From: Methanolinea sp.
GTDB taxonomy: Archaea > Halobacteriota > Methanomicrobia > Methanomicrobiales > Methanospirillaceae
Assembly (NCBI GenBank): GCA_030019395.1
Contig: JASEES010000047.1
Location: forward strand, 62,001-126,000
Reading direction: 5' to 3'
Length of the DNA: 64,000 nucleotides
The notes under the pieces were generated by a model. That model did not search any database. It was not told where the DNA came from and was given only the letters and a program-made list of their open reading frames with translations. Below are positions 37,238 to 45,388 of this stretch, one piece after another; the first letter of the stretch is position 1; every line of letters starts with the position of its first letter. The position numbers were made by a program, and so were the translations under genes.

Positions 37238-38473
37238 ATGTATTTCACCAAGTGGAAAGAAACGGTCATCCTGTGCGCATGCATCTGCCTGCTCGCTGTT
37301 CCGGCACTGGCAACGACCGTCACAGTCAGTCCCGCCACGATACCTGACGCAGGCTCGAGTGTCGATGTGACAATCGTGGCCGACAGCCTCCCGACAGGGC
37401 TCTCGGGTTACATCATGACTGCATCAGTTGCAGACCCGTCCGTTGCAGAGATAACGGCGGTTACATTCCCGTCATGGGCGTCGATGAAGCTGAACTCGGC
37501 TGTGCCTGCATCGGAAGTCTCCTTGCGGGCAAGTGATCTCTCCCTCGGCGTTTCACCGGGGGCCACGGGCGTCACTCTCGTGACCCTGACGGTGAAGGGG
37601 AAGATCGCGGGAGCGACAACCCTCGGTCTCACTGTGAGGCAGATGGACCCTGACGGAGCTGGCGACCCGATCAATCCGACAGTCATCCCGGGCACCATCT
37701 CTGTCGGAGGCGTCGTTCCGACAGCGACAGTAACACCCACGACGACCCCGACGGCAACCCCGACGGCAACACCAACAGCGACAGTAACACCCACGGCGAC
37801 CCCGACGGCAACACCAACAGCGACAGTAACACCCACGGCGACCCCGACGGCAACACCGACAGCGACAGTAACACCCACGGCGACCCCGACTGCAACCCCG
37901 ACACAACCCGGGCAGGAACCCGGATACATCACGGTCTTCTCCTATCCGCTCGGGGGGTCGGTTGCCCTCGACGGGATCGTTATAGGGACAACGCCGCTCC
38001 AGGATTACGCGGTTGAACCGGGGACGCACACCCTCACGGCTGCCTATCCGGGGTACAGGGAATACACAACGACGGTGACGGTCAGCCCCGGCGAACACAA
38101 GCGGGTCCCGCTGATTATTTTCATGAAGGGGATACCGACGATGTTCCCGACGATGTTCCCGACGACATCCGTGACCACGAATATCCCAACTGCAGTCCCG
38201 ACAGCGACGCTGACCCCAACGGCAACCGTCACAGGGAGCACAGGGACGGGGGCACTCAAGATCAGTACCGTTCCGCGGGGAGCAACCATCTACATCGATG
38301 ACGTGGTAAAAGGTATCAGCCCGGCCACGATCTCCGATATACCTGCCGGAAACCACGAACTGAAGGTAGCCAAACAGAACTACAAGACGACCGTGAAAAC
38401 GGTGACCGTACAGGCAGGAAAGACGATACAAGTGCCCCTCATCGTGCTCAGTCCGACAAGGTCCGGTTTCTGA
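37238..38473 (+). CDS. Secreted cohesin-like / PEGA-domain protein
   Basis: A 411-residue secreted protein starting 14 bp after the previous gene. Residues 1-25 are a signal peptide; about 26-158 form a cohesin-like domain whose blocks GLSGY, FPSW, RASD, PGATGV and QMDPDGAGDP match the domain in the upstream protein. Residues about 161-227 are a Thr/Pro/Ala repeat; 228-295 and 337-405 are two PEGA domains (YPLGGSVALDG and VPRGATIYIDD starts), common in surface proteins. No membrane anchor is evident. It may be the binding partner of the dockerin next door. Confidence 0.88.
   Translation: MYFTKWKETVILCACICLLAVPALATTVTVSPATIPDAGSSVDVTIVADSLPTGLSGYIMTASVADPSVAEITAVTFPSWASMKLNSAVPASEVSLRASDLSLGVSPGATGVTLVTLTVKGKIAGATTLGLTVRQMDPDGAGDPINPTVIPGTISVGGVVPTATVTPTTTPTATPTATPTATVTPTATPTATPTATVTPTATPTATPTATVTPTATPTATPTQPGQEPGYITVFSYPLGGSVALDGIVIGTTPLQDYAVEPGTHTLTAAYPGYREYTTTVTVSPGEHKRVPLIIFMKGIPTMFPTMFPTTSVTTNIPTAVPTATLTPTATVTGSTGTGALKISTVPRGATIYIDDVVKGISPATISDIPAGNHELKVAKQNYKTTVKTVTVQAGKTIQVPLIVLSPTRSGF
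37721..37905 (+). repeat. 42-bp coding minisatellite (TATVTPTATPTATP units)
   Basis: Starts of the unit at 37721, 37775, 37817 and 37859 are spaced 54, 42 and 42 bp. Each 42-bp copy encodes 14 residues of Thr, Pro, Ala and Val. The later copies are nearly identical, so copy number may vary between strains. The encoded linker would be extended and O-glycosylated. Confidence 0.9.
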
Positions 38474-38533
38474 TAGAGCGGGATATCCTCTTTTTTTATC
38501 TGTATTGTTGATGCCGGGACAACGAACCGGCAC

Positions 38534-38556
38534 ACTCCTGTAAATCAGGAGTTTTT
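38534..38556 (+). terminator. Hairpin plus T-run terminator
   Basis: ACTCCTG (38534-38540) pairs with CAGGAGT (38546-38552) across a TAAAT loop and is followed by TTTTT. It lies 60 bp after the PEGA gene and looks like an intrinsic terminator for the two-gene surface operon. Confidence 0.7.
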
Positions 38557-38739
38557 CGAAATCGAAAGCTGGGGTTCGCGTTGTGTCCTCACCGGAGTCC
38601 ATCTGCGGCAGGGAGGGGAATGACAAACCGGGGACTGTCCCGGGGACTTTTCGACCCTTTTTTTGCCTGGCACGGCACCTACCCCGGGGTATTATGCCAG
38701 ACCCCTGCCCCGTTACTTACAGTGAAGAACCGCGCCCGC

Positions 38740-40968
38740 TCACGACCCTTCCCGTTCGAGTGTCCCGGCAACGATGCACTGGCCATAGGATATGCACCCG
38801 TCCCCGAGGGGGTACCCGCGGTTCATGTGGAATGCAAGCCCTGCCTTCGTCACCTCGGCCCGGATGGTCTCGCGGATGGACCTGTTGTAAGCGACGCCTC
38901 CCGAGAGGGCAACGAGGGGAACACCCCTTTCCTGTGCGGCATGGATGGCAAGCCCGGCGATCCCGCGTGCGAGATTGAACTGGAATGATGCTGCAACGGA
39001 CCGGAGCCCAGCCCGGTCCCCCGCTTTTCCGGCTTCCGAAAGCGCCCTTTTCACGAGGGCACGTGTGGAGAGCACTTCCCGACCCCCGTCGCTCCTGTAT
39101 ACGAGGTCCCAGGGGACCGCCTTCCCGCCGGTGGCAAAAGACTCGAGTTTCATCGCCGGTTCACCATCGTATGTCCTCTCCCGGCAGACGCCCAGCAGTG
39201 CAGACACCGCGTCGAGGACCCTGCCCGTGCTGGACGTGGGGACCACGTTGAGGTTCCGGCCAAGCTGCGTCTCGAGGAACGTGATCTCGACGTCTGTCCA
39301 GCCCCTCGCGGCAAGGAGGGCCGTCACCTCCGGCACGGGGAGAATCCCGTAGAGCATTCTTTCGGGAAAACGCGTCGCGAGGTCGCCGCCGGGCATGGGA
39401 ACGACCTCGAGGTGCCCGACACGCTCGTACCCGGCAGGGGATCCTGCAAAGACTTCCCCGCCCCAGACCGTGCCATCCGTGCCGTACCCGACACCGTCTA
39501 TCGCTATCCCGATGCACTCTTCCCGGGTCGTCGCAGCGATATGGGCCTGGTGGTGCTGGACGGGGACGAGGGTCGCATCCCAGCGGTGGGATAGTTCCCT
39601 TGCATACCGGGTGGACAGGAACTGGGGATGGGCGTCGTGGGCAATGACATCGAACCCTTCCCCGAGGAACCGGCAGAGTGTGGCGATCGTCTCCTGGTGG
39701 TAGGCATAGGTCTGGGGATTGCGCACGTTGCCGACGTGGGGAGAGGTCGTGCAGAAACCCTGGCGGTAAACGGTCACGTTCGCGTTCAGTTCCGGCCCGA
39801 CGGCAAGGATGGATGCATCCCCAAGATCAATCCGTGTTCTCTTCGGCGCAAGCCCGCGGGAGAGCCGGATGATGAACCCATCCCTGACGACGGAATCGTC
39901 GCACCGGTTCACGATCGCCCGGTTGTGGGTGAGGAAGAAATCGGCCATGTCGTGCAACTTCGCCATCGCGACGTCGATCTCCGTGATCATGGGGTAGCCG
40001 GGAAGGTTGGCACTCGTCATGATCAGGAGCGGATGGGCAAGGTGGGAGAAGAGGAGGTGGTGGAGGCCCGTATACGGGAACATGCACCCGATGGTGTGGA
40101 GGTTCGAGATCGTGGCGTGGGCTTCCGGGTCCCGCTTTTCCAAAACGACAATCGGCCTTTCGTGGCCCTGCAGTGCAGCCATCTCTTCCGGGGAGACGAA
40201 AGCGATCCGTTCCACGTGGTCCGGCCTGACCATGACGGCAAAAGGCTGTTCCTGGCGACCGAGCCGCCGCTTCAGCTCACCGGCGAGTTCCTCGGTGCAG
40301 GTGAGGTGGAAACCGCCGATTCCCCGGATGGCAACGATAGACCCTGCATCGAGGAGCCGGGCAGTTTCGCGTATGACGTCAGGAGAGGGCACTTCCTTTC
40401 CGGACGCGTCGAGGAGGCGCAATGCCGGACCGCAGGCGGCACACGCAATCGTCTGGGCATGGTGCCTCCTGCTGGAAGGGTCGCCGTATTCCCCTGCGCA
40501 TGCCGGGCAGGGCGGGAACGCGGCCATCGACGTCCTCTCCCTGTCGTAGGGCAGGTCCCGGATGATGCTGTACCGGGGACCGCAGTTGACGCAGGACGTT
40601 GCCCAGTAACCCGCGTACCGCCCGCCCGGAGTGCCGATATCCCGGATGCACTCGGCGCACGTGGCGATATCCGGGGGAATCATGCCCGAGAGCGAACCCC
40701 TGTCGCTCTCCGCGATCAGGAACATGTCGGGAAAGGGCCCCGGATCAGAAATGACTTCGACACTGTCGATCTCCGCCATCGGCGGTCCCCGCGAGACTGC
40801 CGCCAGGAACTCTTCGAACCGGTCGCCATGGGCCTGGATCTCGACTTCGCTCCCCCTGTTTTTCACGAAACCGACGATGCCAAGCTTTTTTGCGGTGGCA
40901 TACACAAAAGGCCGGAAGCCAACCCCCTGCACGATTCCGCGGATTTTTATCCGTCCACTCCTGCGCAT
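38740..40968 (-). CDS. hypF: Carbamoyltransferase HypF
   Basis: A 742-residue HypF. Order: acylphosphatase domain (IVQGVGFRPFVY), two zinc fingers (CAEC...CVNC and CPAC...CAAC), a YrdC-like domain, and a Kae1-like domain with HHQAH. It transfers carbamoyl from carbamoyl phosphate to HypE to make the cyanide ligands of NiFe hydrogenases. The ATG at 40968 starts the homology; a TTG is 9 bp upstream. Divergent from the winged-helix operon with 57 bp between. No other hyp genes are in the window. Confidence 0.96.
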   Translation of the reverse strand: MRRSGRIKIRGIVQGVGFRPFVYATAKKLGIVGFVKNRGSEVEIQAHGDRFEEFLAAVSRGPPMAEIDSVEVISDPGPFPDMFLIAESDRGSLSGMIPPDIATCAECIRDIGTPGGRYAGYWATSCVNCGPRYSIIRDLPYDRERTSMAAFPPCPACAGEYGDPSSRRHHAQTIACAACGPALRLLDASGKEVPSPDVIRETARLLDAGSIVAIRGIGGFHLTCTEELAGELKRRLGRQEQPFAVMVRPDHVERIAFVSPEEMAALQGHERPIVVLEKRDPEAHATISNLHTIGCMFPYTGLHHLLFSHLAHPLLIMTSANLPGYPMITEIDVAMAKLHDMADFFLTHNRAIVNRCDDSVVRDGFIIRLSRGLAPKRTRIDLGDASILAVGPELNANVTVYRQGFCTTSPHVGNVRNPQTYAYHQETIATLCRFLGEGFDVIAHDAHPQFLSTRYARELSHRWDATLVPVQHHQAHIAATTREECIGIAIDGVGYGTDGTVWGGEVFAGSPAGYERVGHLEVVPMPGGDLATRFPERMLYGILPVPEVTALLAARGWTDVEITFLETQLGRNLNVVPTSSTGRVLDAVSALLGVCRERTYDGEPAMKLESFATGGKAVPWDLVYRSDGGREVLSTRALVKRALSEAGKAGDRAGLRSVAASFQFNLARGIAGLAIHAAQERGVPLVALSGGVAYNRSIRETIRAEVTKAGLAFHMNRGYPLGDGCISYGQCIVAGTLEREGS

Positions 40969-41025
40969 GCCTTTCAAACAAAGATTTATTGATTTATCAC
41001 GCCATATAATAATAGGGTTTTAGCA

Positions 41026-41541
41026 GTGACCGGCCATATCAGGATAGTCAACGATCCCGTCGACCTCATTCCCCTCCTCATCACTTTTCATAACGCAACC
41101 TACAAGAAAGTCTACGATCTGTTGACGCGGTCCTGGATGACCGAGGAGGAGCTCTGTGCCCAGGTGACAGACGGTGACGTGGGCCAGTGCCTGATGGTCC
41201 TCAAGAAGGGAAGCCTGATCGAGGAACAGTGGAGGATGCCGGTTCCCGGCCAGAAACCGTCCAAGGAGTACCGGGCGACATACAACAAGTTCCGGGCAAA
41301 TTTCCAGTGCAACTTCGCCGACCTCTCCGACCTGCTCTTCATCGCTGTCTCCAACGACGAGTACCTCCGTGAACTCGTCGAGAAGGTGGAAGAAGAACTC
41401 CGTTCCGGGAACTCGTCGATCAACGACATTGCACGGAAATTCGGGGTCAATCCCGTCTTCATCAAGGGACTTGCCAAGCGTATTCCCCACCTTGATGTGA
41501 AAGGGCAGGGGCTGGTTCTCCTTGACCGCGACAGACACTGA
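41026..41541 (+). CDS. Winged-helix (ArsR-like) regulator
   Basis: A 171-residue predicted DNA-binding protein with an N-terminal winged helix (about 22-75: LLTRSWMTEEELCAQV) and a second helical region near residues 128-160 (SSINDIARKFGVNP) that looks like another helix-turn-helix. The start is the GTG at 41026; TATATAATAA 15-22 bp upstream predicts a leaderless transcript beginning near it. It overlaps the next gene by 20 bp and that gene overlaps a helicase gene, so all three are one operon. Confidence 0.75.
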   Translation: MTGHIRIVNDPVDLIPLLITFHNATYKKVYDLLTRSWMTEEELCAQVTDGDVGQCLMVLKKGSLIEEQWRMPVPGQKPSKEYRATYNKFRANFQCNFADLSDLLFIAVSNDEYLRELVEKVEEELRSGNSSINDIARKFGVNPVFIKGLAKRIPHLDVKGQGLVLLDRDRH

Positions 41542-42331
41542 CCCGCTCTCGACGCTCCTGCGCAGCAAGCGGGAGGTCACGAGACTCCAGATCCTCGTCG
41601 AGATCGCAGAACACCAGCCTGCCATCCGCCAGCAGGAGGTCGCCCGGAAACTGGGGGTCACGCCTCAGGCAGTCTCCGAGTACATCCGGGAACTCGTCGA
41701 GGAGGACATGGTTGCAGCCCATGGCCGGGGACATTACAGCGTGACCCGGAGCGGGATCGAGTGGATCCAGTCCCAGGCCGAAGTCCTCGAAGCGTATGCA
41801 CGCCACATCAGGAGGGACGTCATCCAGCAGGTCTCCACCTGGACTGCGATCGCTGCAACCGACCTCCGCGAGGGGGAACCGGTCGGTGTCTACATGCAGG
41901 GCGGTTTCCTGTACGCGTCCCGCGAGCCGAGGAGTGCCATGGGGACCGTTGTCCGGGATGCCCGGGAGGGCGAGGACGTCGGTGTCGCCCGGCTCTCGGG
42001 TTTAATCGACCATACCGAGGGGGTCATCCACGTCTGCAAGGTCCCCCGGATCGAGCGGGGCGGGTCCCGCCGCGTGAGAAAGGACCTCCTCCGCGACCTC
42101 GTGCAGGATGCAGCTGTTGTCGCTGCTGTCGGGCTCGAGGCGTACGTTGCCCTGGAGCAGATCGGGAGGAAGCCGGACATGTTCTTCGGTGCCCGGGAAG
42201 GGGTGATCGAGGCTGCATTCCACGGGCTGGAGTGCGTCATCATCATCGTCGACGAGGAGTTCACCGACTTTCTCAAGCGGCTCGAGGGTGTCGGGCTCTC
42301 CTACACACTCCATGACCTCATCTCTCCATGA
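41522..42331 (+). CDS. Winged-helix regulator with C-terminal sensor-like domain
   Basis: A 269-residue protein. Residues 10-70 form a helix-turn-helix (QQEVARKLGVTPQAVSEYIR); residues 90-265 form an unrecognised alpha/beta region that may bind a ligand (the segment DVGVARLSGLIDHTEGVIHV). The start must be the TTG at 41522: a stop codon lies eight codons upstream and homology-like helix residues start soon after. It overlaps the first regulator by 20 bp and its stop overlaps the helicase ATG (ATGA). Confidence 0.72.
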   Translation: MTATDTDPLSTLLRSKREVTRLQILVEIAEHQPAIRQQEVARKLGVTPQAVSEYIRELVEEDMVAAHGRGHYSVTRSGIEWIQSQAEVLEAYARHIRRDVIQQVSTWTAIAATDLREGEPVGVYMQGGFLYASREPRSAMGTVVRDAREGEDVGVARLSGLIDHTEGVIHVCKVPRIERGGSRRVRKDLLRDLVQDAAVVAAVGLEAYVALEQIGRKPDMFFGAREGVIEAAFHGLECVIIIVDEEFTDFLKRLEGVGLSYTLHDLISP

Positions 42332-44379
42332 ACATACTTGTCGCGCCGCAGAAGGGTGACTACAGGGTCCTCTTCCTGGACAACCTCAAGGTGGTTGCCG
42401 TCGGGATCGCGGAGGTCGAGAAGACCCCGCGGGGATACCGGCCCGGGCGGTACAGGGTGCGGTGGGGCGGCAGGCAGCAGTTCCGCCACACGCCGTCAAA
42501 GGAACTTGTCGTCTCCCTGCGGAAGGGTTCCGTTTACCTGTCGGGAAAAGACGAGGCATTCGAAGGGTTCCTCAAGGACTTCCAGATCCCTTATACCATC
42601 ACGAACGTGTGCCGGATCTGCCTGATGGAGGACCGGGTCACGCCGCTCTCCCGGAAAAACAGCGTCCTTTACACAACGGGAGAGAGGATCTGCTTCGAGT
42701 GCGGCAAGAGGGAACTGCGCCGGGAACTTGCGACGATGGGAAAGGTCGGCAAGGGGGCGCTCGGGCATCTTGAGGAGCTCCTCTCATCGCTCCGCGACGT
42801 CGGGAAGGTCCTTGCGTCCGTTGGACCGGAGAAGGCCCGTATCTCGCAGGCCCTCTACGACCGTCTCGAAGCGCACCCCGTCCAGAAGACCCAGGCCCTG
42901 GTCGAGCTGCCCCTCCCCCGCGGGTTCGTGGATGCTTCGGGGGTCGAAAAACTCATGCCGGTCCAGCAGATGGCAGTCGACGCGGGGCTGCTCCACGGAA
43001 AACACCTCCTGATCGTCTCTGCCACCGCGAGCGGAAAGACGTTCATCGGCGAGATGGCGGGTCTGAAAAACTTCATGGAGGGGAGGGGACACTGCCTCTT
43101 CCTCGTTCCGCTCGTTGCCCTCGCCGTCCAGAAGTACCAGAGGTTCGAGGAACGGTACGGGAAGATCGCGGGCGTGGGCCTCCTCGTCGGGCAGGCACGA
43201 ATCAACATCCCCGAGAACCGGCCGGCCGGCGACAGGAACATCCGGGCACCCCTTGTTGTCGGGACGTACGAGGGTGTGGACCACTTCATCCGTACCGGGG
43301 GGACTCTTCCGCCCATCGGGACAGTCGTGATCGACGAGGTCCAGATGCTCACCGACCCTGACCGGGGTCACCGGCTCGACGGGCTCATCGCACGGCTCAA
43401 GTACCTGTACCCCGGCGCCCAGTTCCTGTACCTCTCGGCAACGATCGGGGTGCCGAAGGTCCTTGCAAAGAAGCTTGGTGCGACCCTCGTCCGGTACGAC
43501 GACCGGCCCGTCCCGCTCGAGCGTTACCTCCTTTTCATCGAGAACAAGCAGAAGATACCGACGATTAAGCGCCTGTGCACGCAGGAGTACTCCCGGGTCT
43601 CCTCGAAGGGATTCCACGGGCAGTCGATCGTCTTTACGAACTCCCGGGCGAGGACGCACGTGATCGCCGATGCACTCGGCCCCGGTTACGCGGCGTACCA
43701 CGCAGGGCTCACGTCGCAGGAAAAGCGCGAGATCGAGGCCAAATTTCTGTCCGGGAAAATAAAGGCCGTTGTCACCACTGCGGCGCTCGGTGCGGGGGTT
43801 GACTTCCCGGCGTCCCAGGTCATCTTCGACTCGCTCGCCATGGGAATATCGTGGCTCTCTGTCCAGGAGTTTGGCCAGATGTCGGGCAGGGCGGGCCGGC
43901 CTGACTTCCATGACCTCGGAAAGGTCGTTGTGCTCGCCGAACCGGGGGCTTCCTATTCCCGGACGTCGGGCATCACAGAGGAAGAGGTCGCGATGAAACT
44001 GCTGCGGGGCGAGATGGAAGAGGTCGCACCCGATCACGACCTCGAACAGAGCTCCGAGGAGTACGTCGCAAATGCCGTGGTCTGCAGGGGAAAACTCGCA
44101 GACCTGGAGAAGATCAACGCATCCATGGTGGGAACGATGGAGCCGGTCCTCGACGTCCTTGTCGACAAGGGTCTCGTGAAACGGGAAGACGGCAGGGTTG
44201 CGCTCTCGCCGCTCGCACGGGTTATGGCCGAGCACTTCATCGGGGTGGAACGCCTCCTCGAGGTCCGGGAACTGGCCCGGAAGATGGAGGATCCCCTCGA
44301 CATCGTGGCCGAACTTGCATGTGCAGACGCGGAGAGGAGAAAGGAGAAGGAGAAAGAGAAGAAGAGGACGAAAAGGTAA
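42328..44379 (+). CDS. Archaeal SF2 helicase with N-terminal DUF5814-type domain
   Basis: A 683-residue protein. The first 200 residues hold a beta-rich region and a possible zinc finger (CRIC ... CFECGKRELRREL), the pattern of the DUF5814 family. The helicase core follows: VSATASGKTFIGE (Walker A), IDEVQML (motif II, DEVQ), LSATIG (III) and QMSGRAGRPDF (VI). The C-terminus is Lys/Glu-rich. It is a DNA/RNA helicase related to Hel308/Ski2 that is found in archaea. Co-transcribed with two regulators, so its expression is probably autoregulated with them. Confidence 0.87.
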   Translation: MNILVAPQKGDYRVLFLDNLKVVAVGIAEVEKTPRGYRPGRYRVRWGGRQQFRHTPSKELVVSLRKGSVYLSGKDEAFEGFLKDFQIPYTITNVCRICLMEDRVTPLSRKNSVLYTTGERICFECGKRELRRELATMGKVGKGALGHLEELLSSLRDVGKVLASVGPEKARISQALYDRLEAHPVQKTQALVELPLPRGFVDASGVEKLMPVQQMAVDAGLLHGKHLLIVSATASGKTFIGEMAGLKNFMEGRGHCLFLVPLVALAVQKYQRFEERYGKIAGVGLLVGQARINIPENRPAGDRNIRAPLVVGTYEGVDHFIRTGGTLPPIGTVVIDEVQMLTDPDRGHRLDGLIARLKYLYPGAQFLYLSATIGVPKVLAKKLGATLVRYDDRPVPLERYLLFIENKQKIPTIKRLCTQEYSRVSSKGFHGQSIVFTNSRARTHVIADALGPGYAAYHAGLTSQEKREIEAKFLSGKIKAVVTTAALGAGVDFPASQVIFDSLAMGISWLSVQEFGQMSGRAGRPDFHDLGKVVVLAEPGASYSRTSGITEEEVAMKLLRGEMEEVAPDHDLEQSSEEYVANAVVCRGKLADLEKINASMVGTMEPVLDVLVDKGLVKREDGRVALSPLARVMAEHFIGVERLLEVRELARKMEDPLDIVAELACADAERRKEKEKEKKRTKR

Positions 44380-44518
44380 TTTTTTGATAAAACGCATCAT
44401 CCGTCATTTCGGAGGGGGGGGAACACGGGGGCTTTCCCGTCTCCCATTTCACGTTTCCCGGTTCCCCGCCCTGACTCCATAGAGAACAAAAACTTTTTTG
44501 GGGTATGCACTTCCCCGT

Positions 44519-45382
44519 TCACGCCCTTTCCAGCTCGCAGACCCACCGGTCGTAGATGGGATCGCGGGTGTTTTCCGCTGTTTCGACCCGGCAGCCCCGG
44601 CTTTTTCCCCAGGACCGGATGAGGTCCGCCTCGCGCTCCGTCCCGACGGTAATCAGGCAGTATTCCGCAAGGCCGAGGAGGACGTCCGTGATCGCCTCCC
44701 ATGTGCCCTCGTTGAAGGTATTGATCTCCCCGAACATCAGGCCGAGGCCTGCGTCTGCTCCCCGGCAGTAGTGTTCCGCAAGGGTCCCGTCGATGTACAT
44801 CGTTTTTTCGGGCAGGAGGCGCCCCCGCGAGATGCCCAACGAGAGGAGCGAAGGATCGTTGTCGTAGGCAAGGGGGGCAATCCCGCGTTCCCTCAAAACG
44901 AGGGACCCAAGGCCCGACCCGCAACAGCAGTCAAGGCACGAGGAAAATGACCTCCCCTTCCAGAACTCGGAGAGGAGGTCGCGGGCCTTCCCGATCCTGT
45001 CGGGGTTGAGGTCATCGAGGGCGGGTGTGACGGTCCGGGCAAGGTCGAGGCTGTAGTATTCCCGGACGGCATCCTCGAAGACCGCCCGCTCCTCCTGGAA
45101 TATCTCCCCGGGGATCTCCTCGAAGTGCTCGATGAGGGCAAGGGTCGGCTCTTTGAGGTGGAACGAGCCCATCAGCCAGCCCTGTTCCGTGTGGAATGCG
45201 AATGCGAGCGGCTCATCCCCCTCGTCGACGAGCATCCTTCCCTCGTCGGCAGGGACGTCCTCGAGCCAGGCGGTGTATGCGTCGTCGATGAGGTCTGCAA
45301 AGGACGGCTCGATGCAACGCAGACCGGCAACCTCCATGACACCCTCGAGGAGAGGGGTTTTTCGTGGTGCTCCCGTATCCAT
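44519..45382 (-). CDS. SAM-dependent methyltransferase-like protein
   Basis: A 287-residue protein with a Rossmann-type motif I SCLDCCCGSGLGSLVL (near residue 145) and GIAPLAYDNDPSLLSLG as motif II, the pattern of class I methyltransferases. The N-terminal 120 residues are helical and specific to archaeal relatives. The substrate is unknown. Its ATG is 6 bp downstream of the apgM stop on the same strand, so it belongs to the ribosomal/apgM run. Parts of motif I are unusually Cys-rich. Confidence 0.72.
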   Translation of the reverse strand: MDTGAPRKTPLLEGVMEVAGLRCIEPSFADLIDDAYTAWLEDVPADEGRMLVDEGDEPLAFAFHTEQGWLMGSFHLKEPTLALIEHFEEIPGEIFQEERAVFEDAVREYYSLDLARTVTPALDDLNPDRIGKARDLLSEFWKGRSFSSCLDCCCGSGLGSLVLRERGIAPLAYDNDPSLLSLGISRGRLLPEKTMYIDGTLAEHYCRGADAGLGLMFGEINTFNEGTWEAITDVLLGLAEYCLITVGTEREADLIRSWGKSRGCRVETAENTRDPIYDRWVCELERA

Positions 45383-45388
45383 GGCAGG

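Noticed and set aside
37721-37905. Regularly spaced repeat that looks at first like a CRISPR array
   Set aside because: The repeats are head to tail without unique spacers and are translated in frame as a Thr/Pro linker.
39628-40992. 454-codon frame antisense to hypF
   Set aside because: No recognised domain; hypF on the other strand is complete with all four domains.
42784-44400. 538-codon open frame antisense to the DUF5814-type helicase
   Set aside because: It mirrors codon bias of the real gene, has no homology-like domains, and the plus-strand gene has all helicase motifs.
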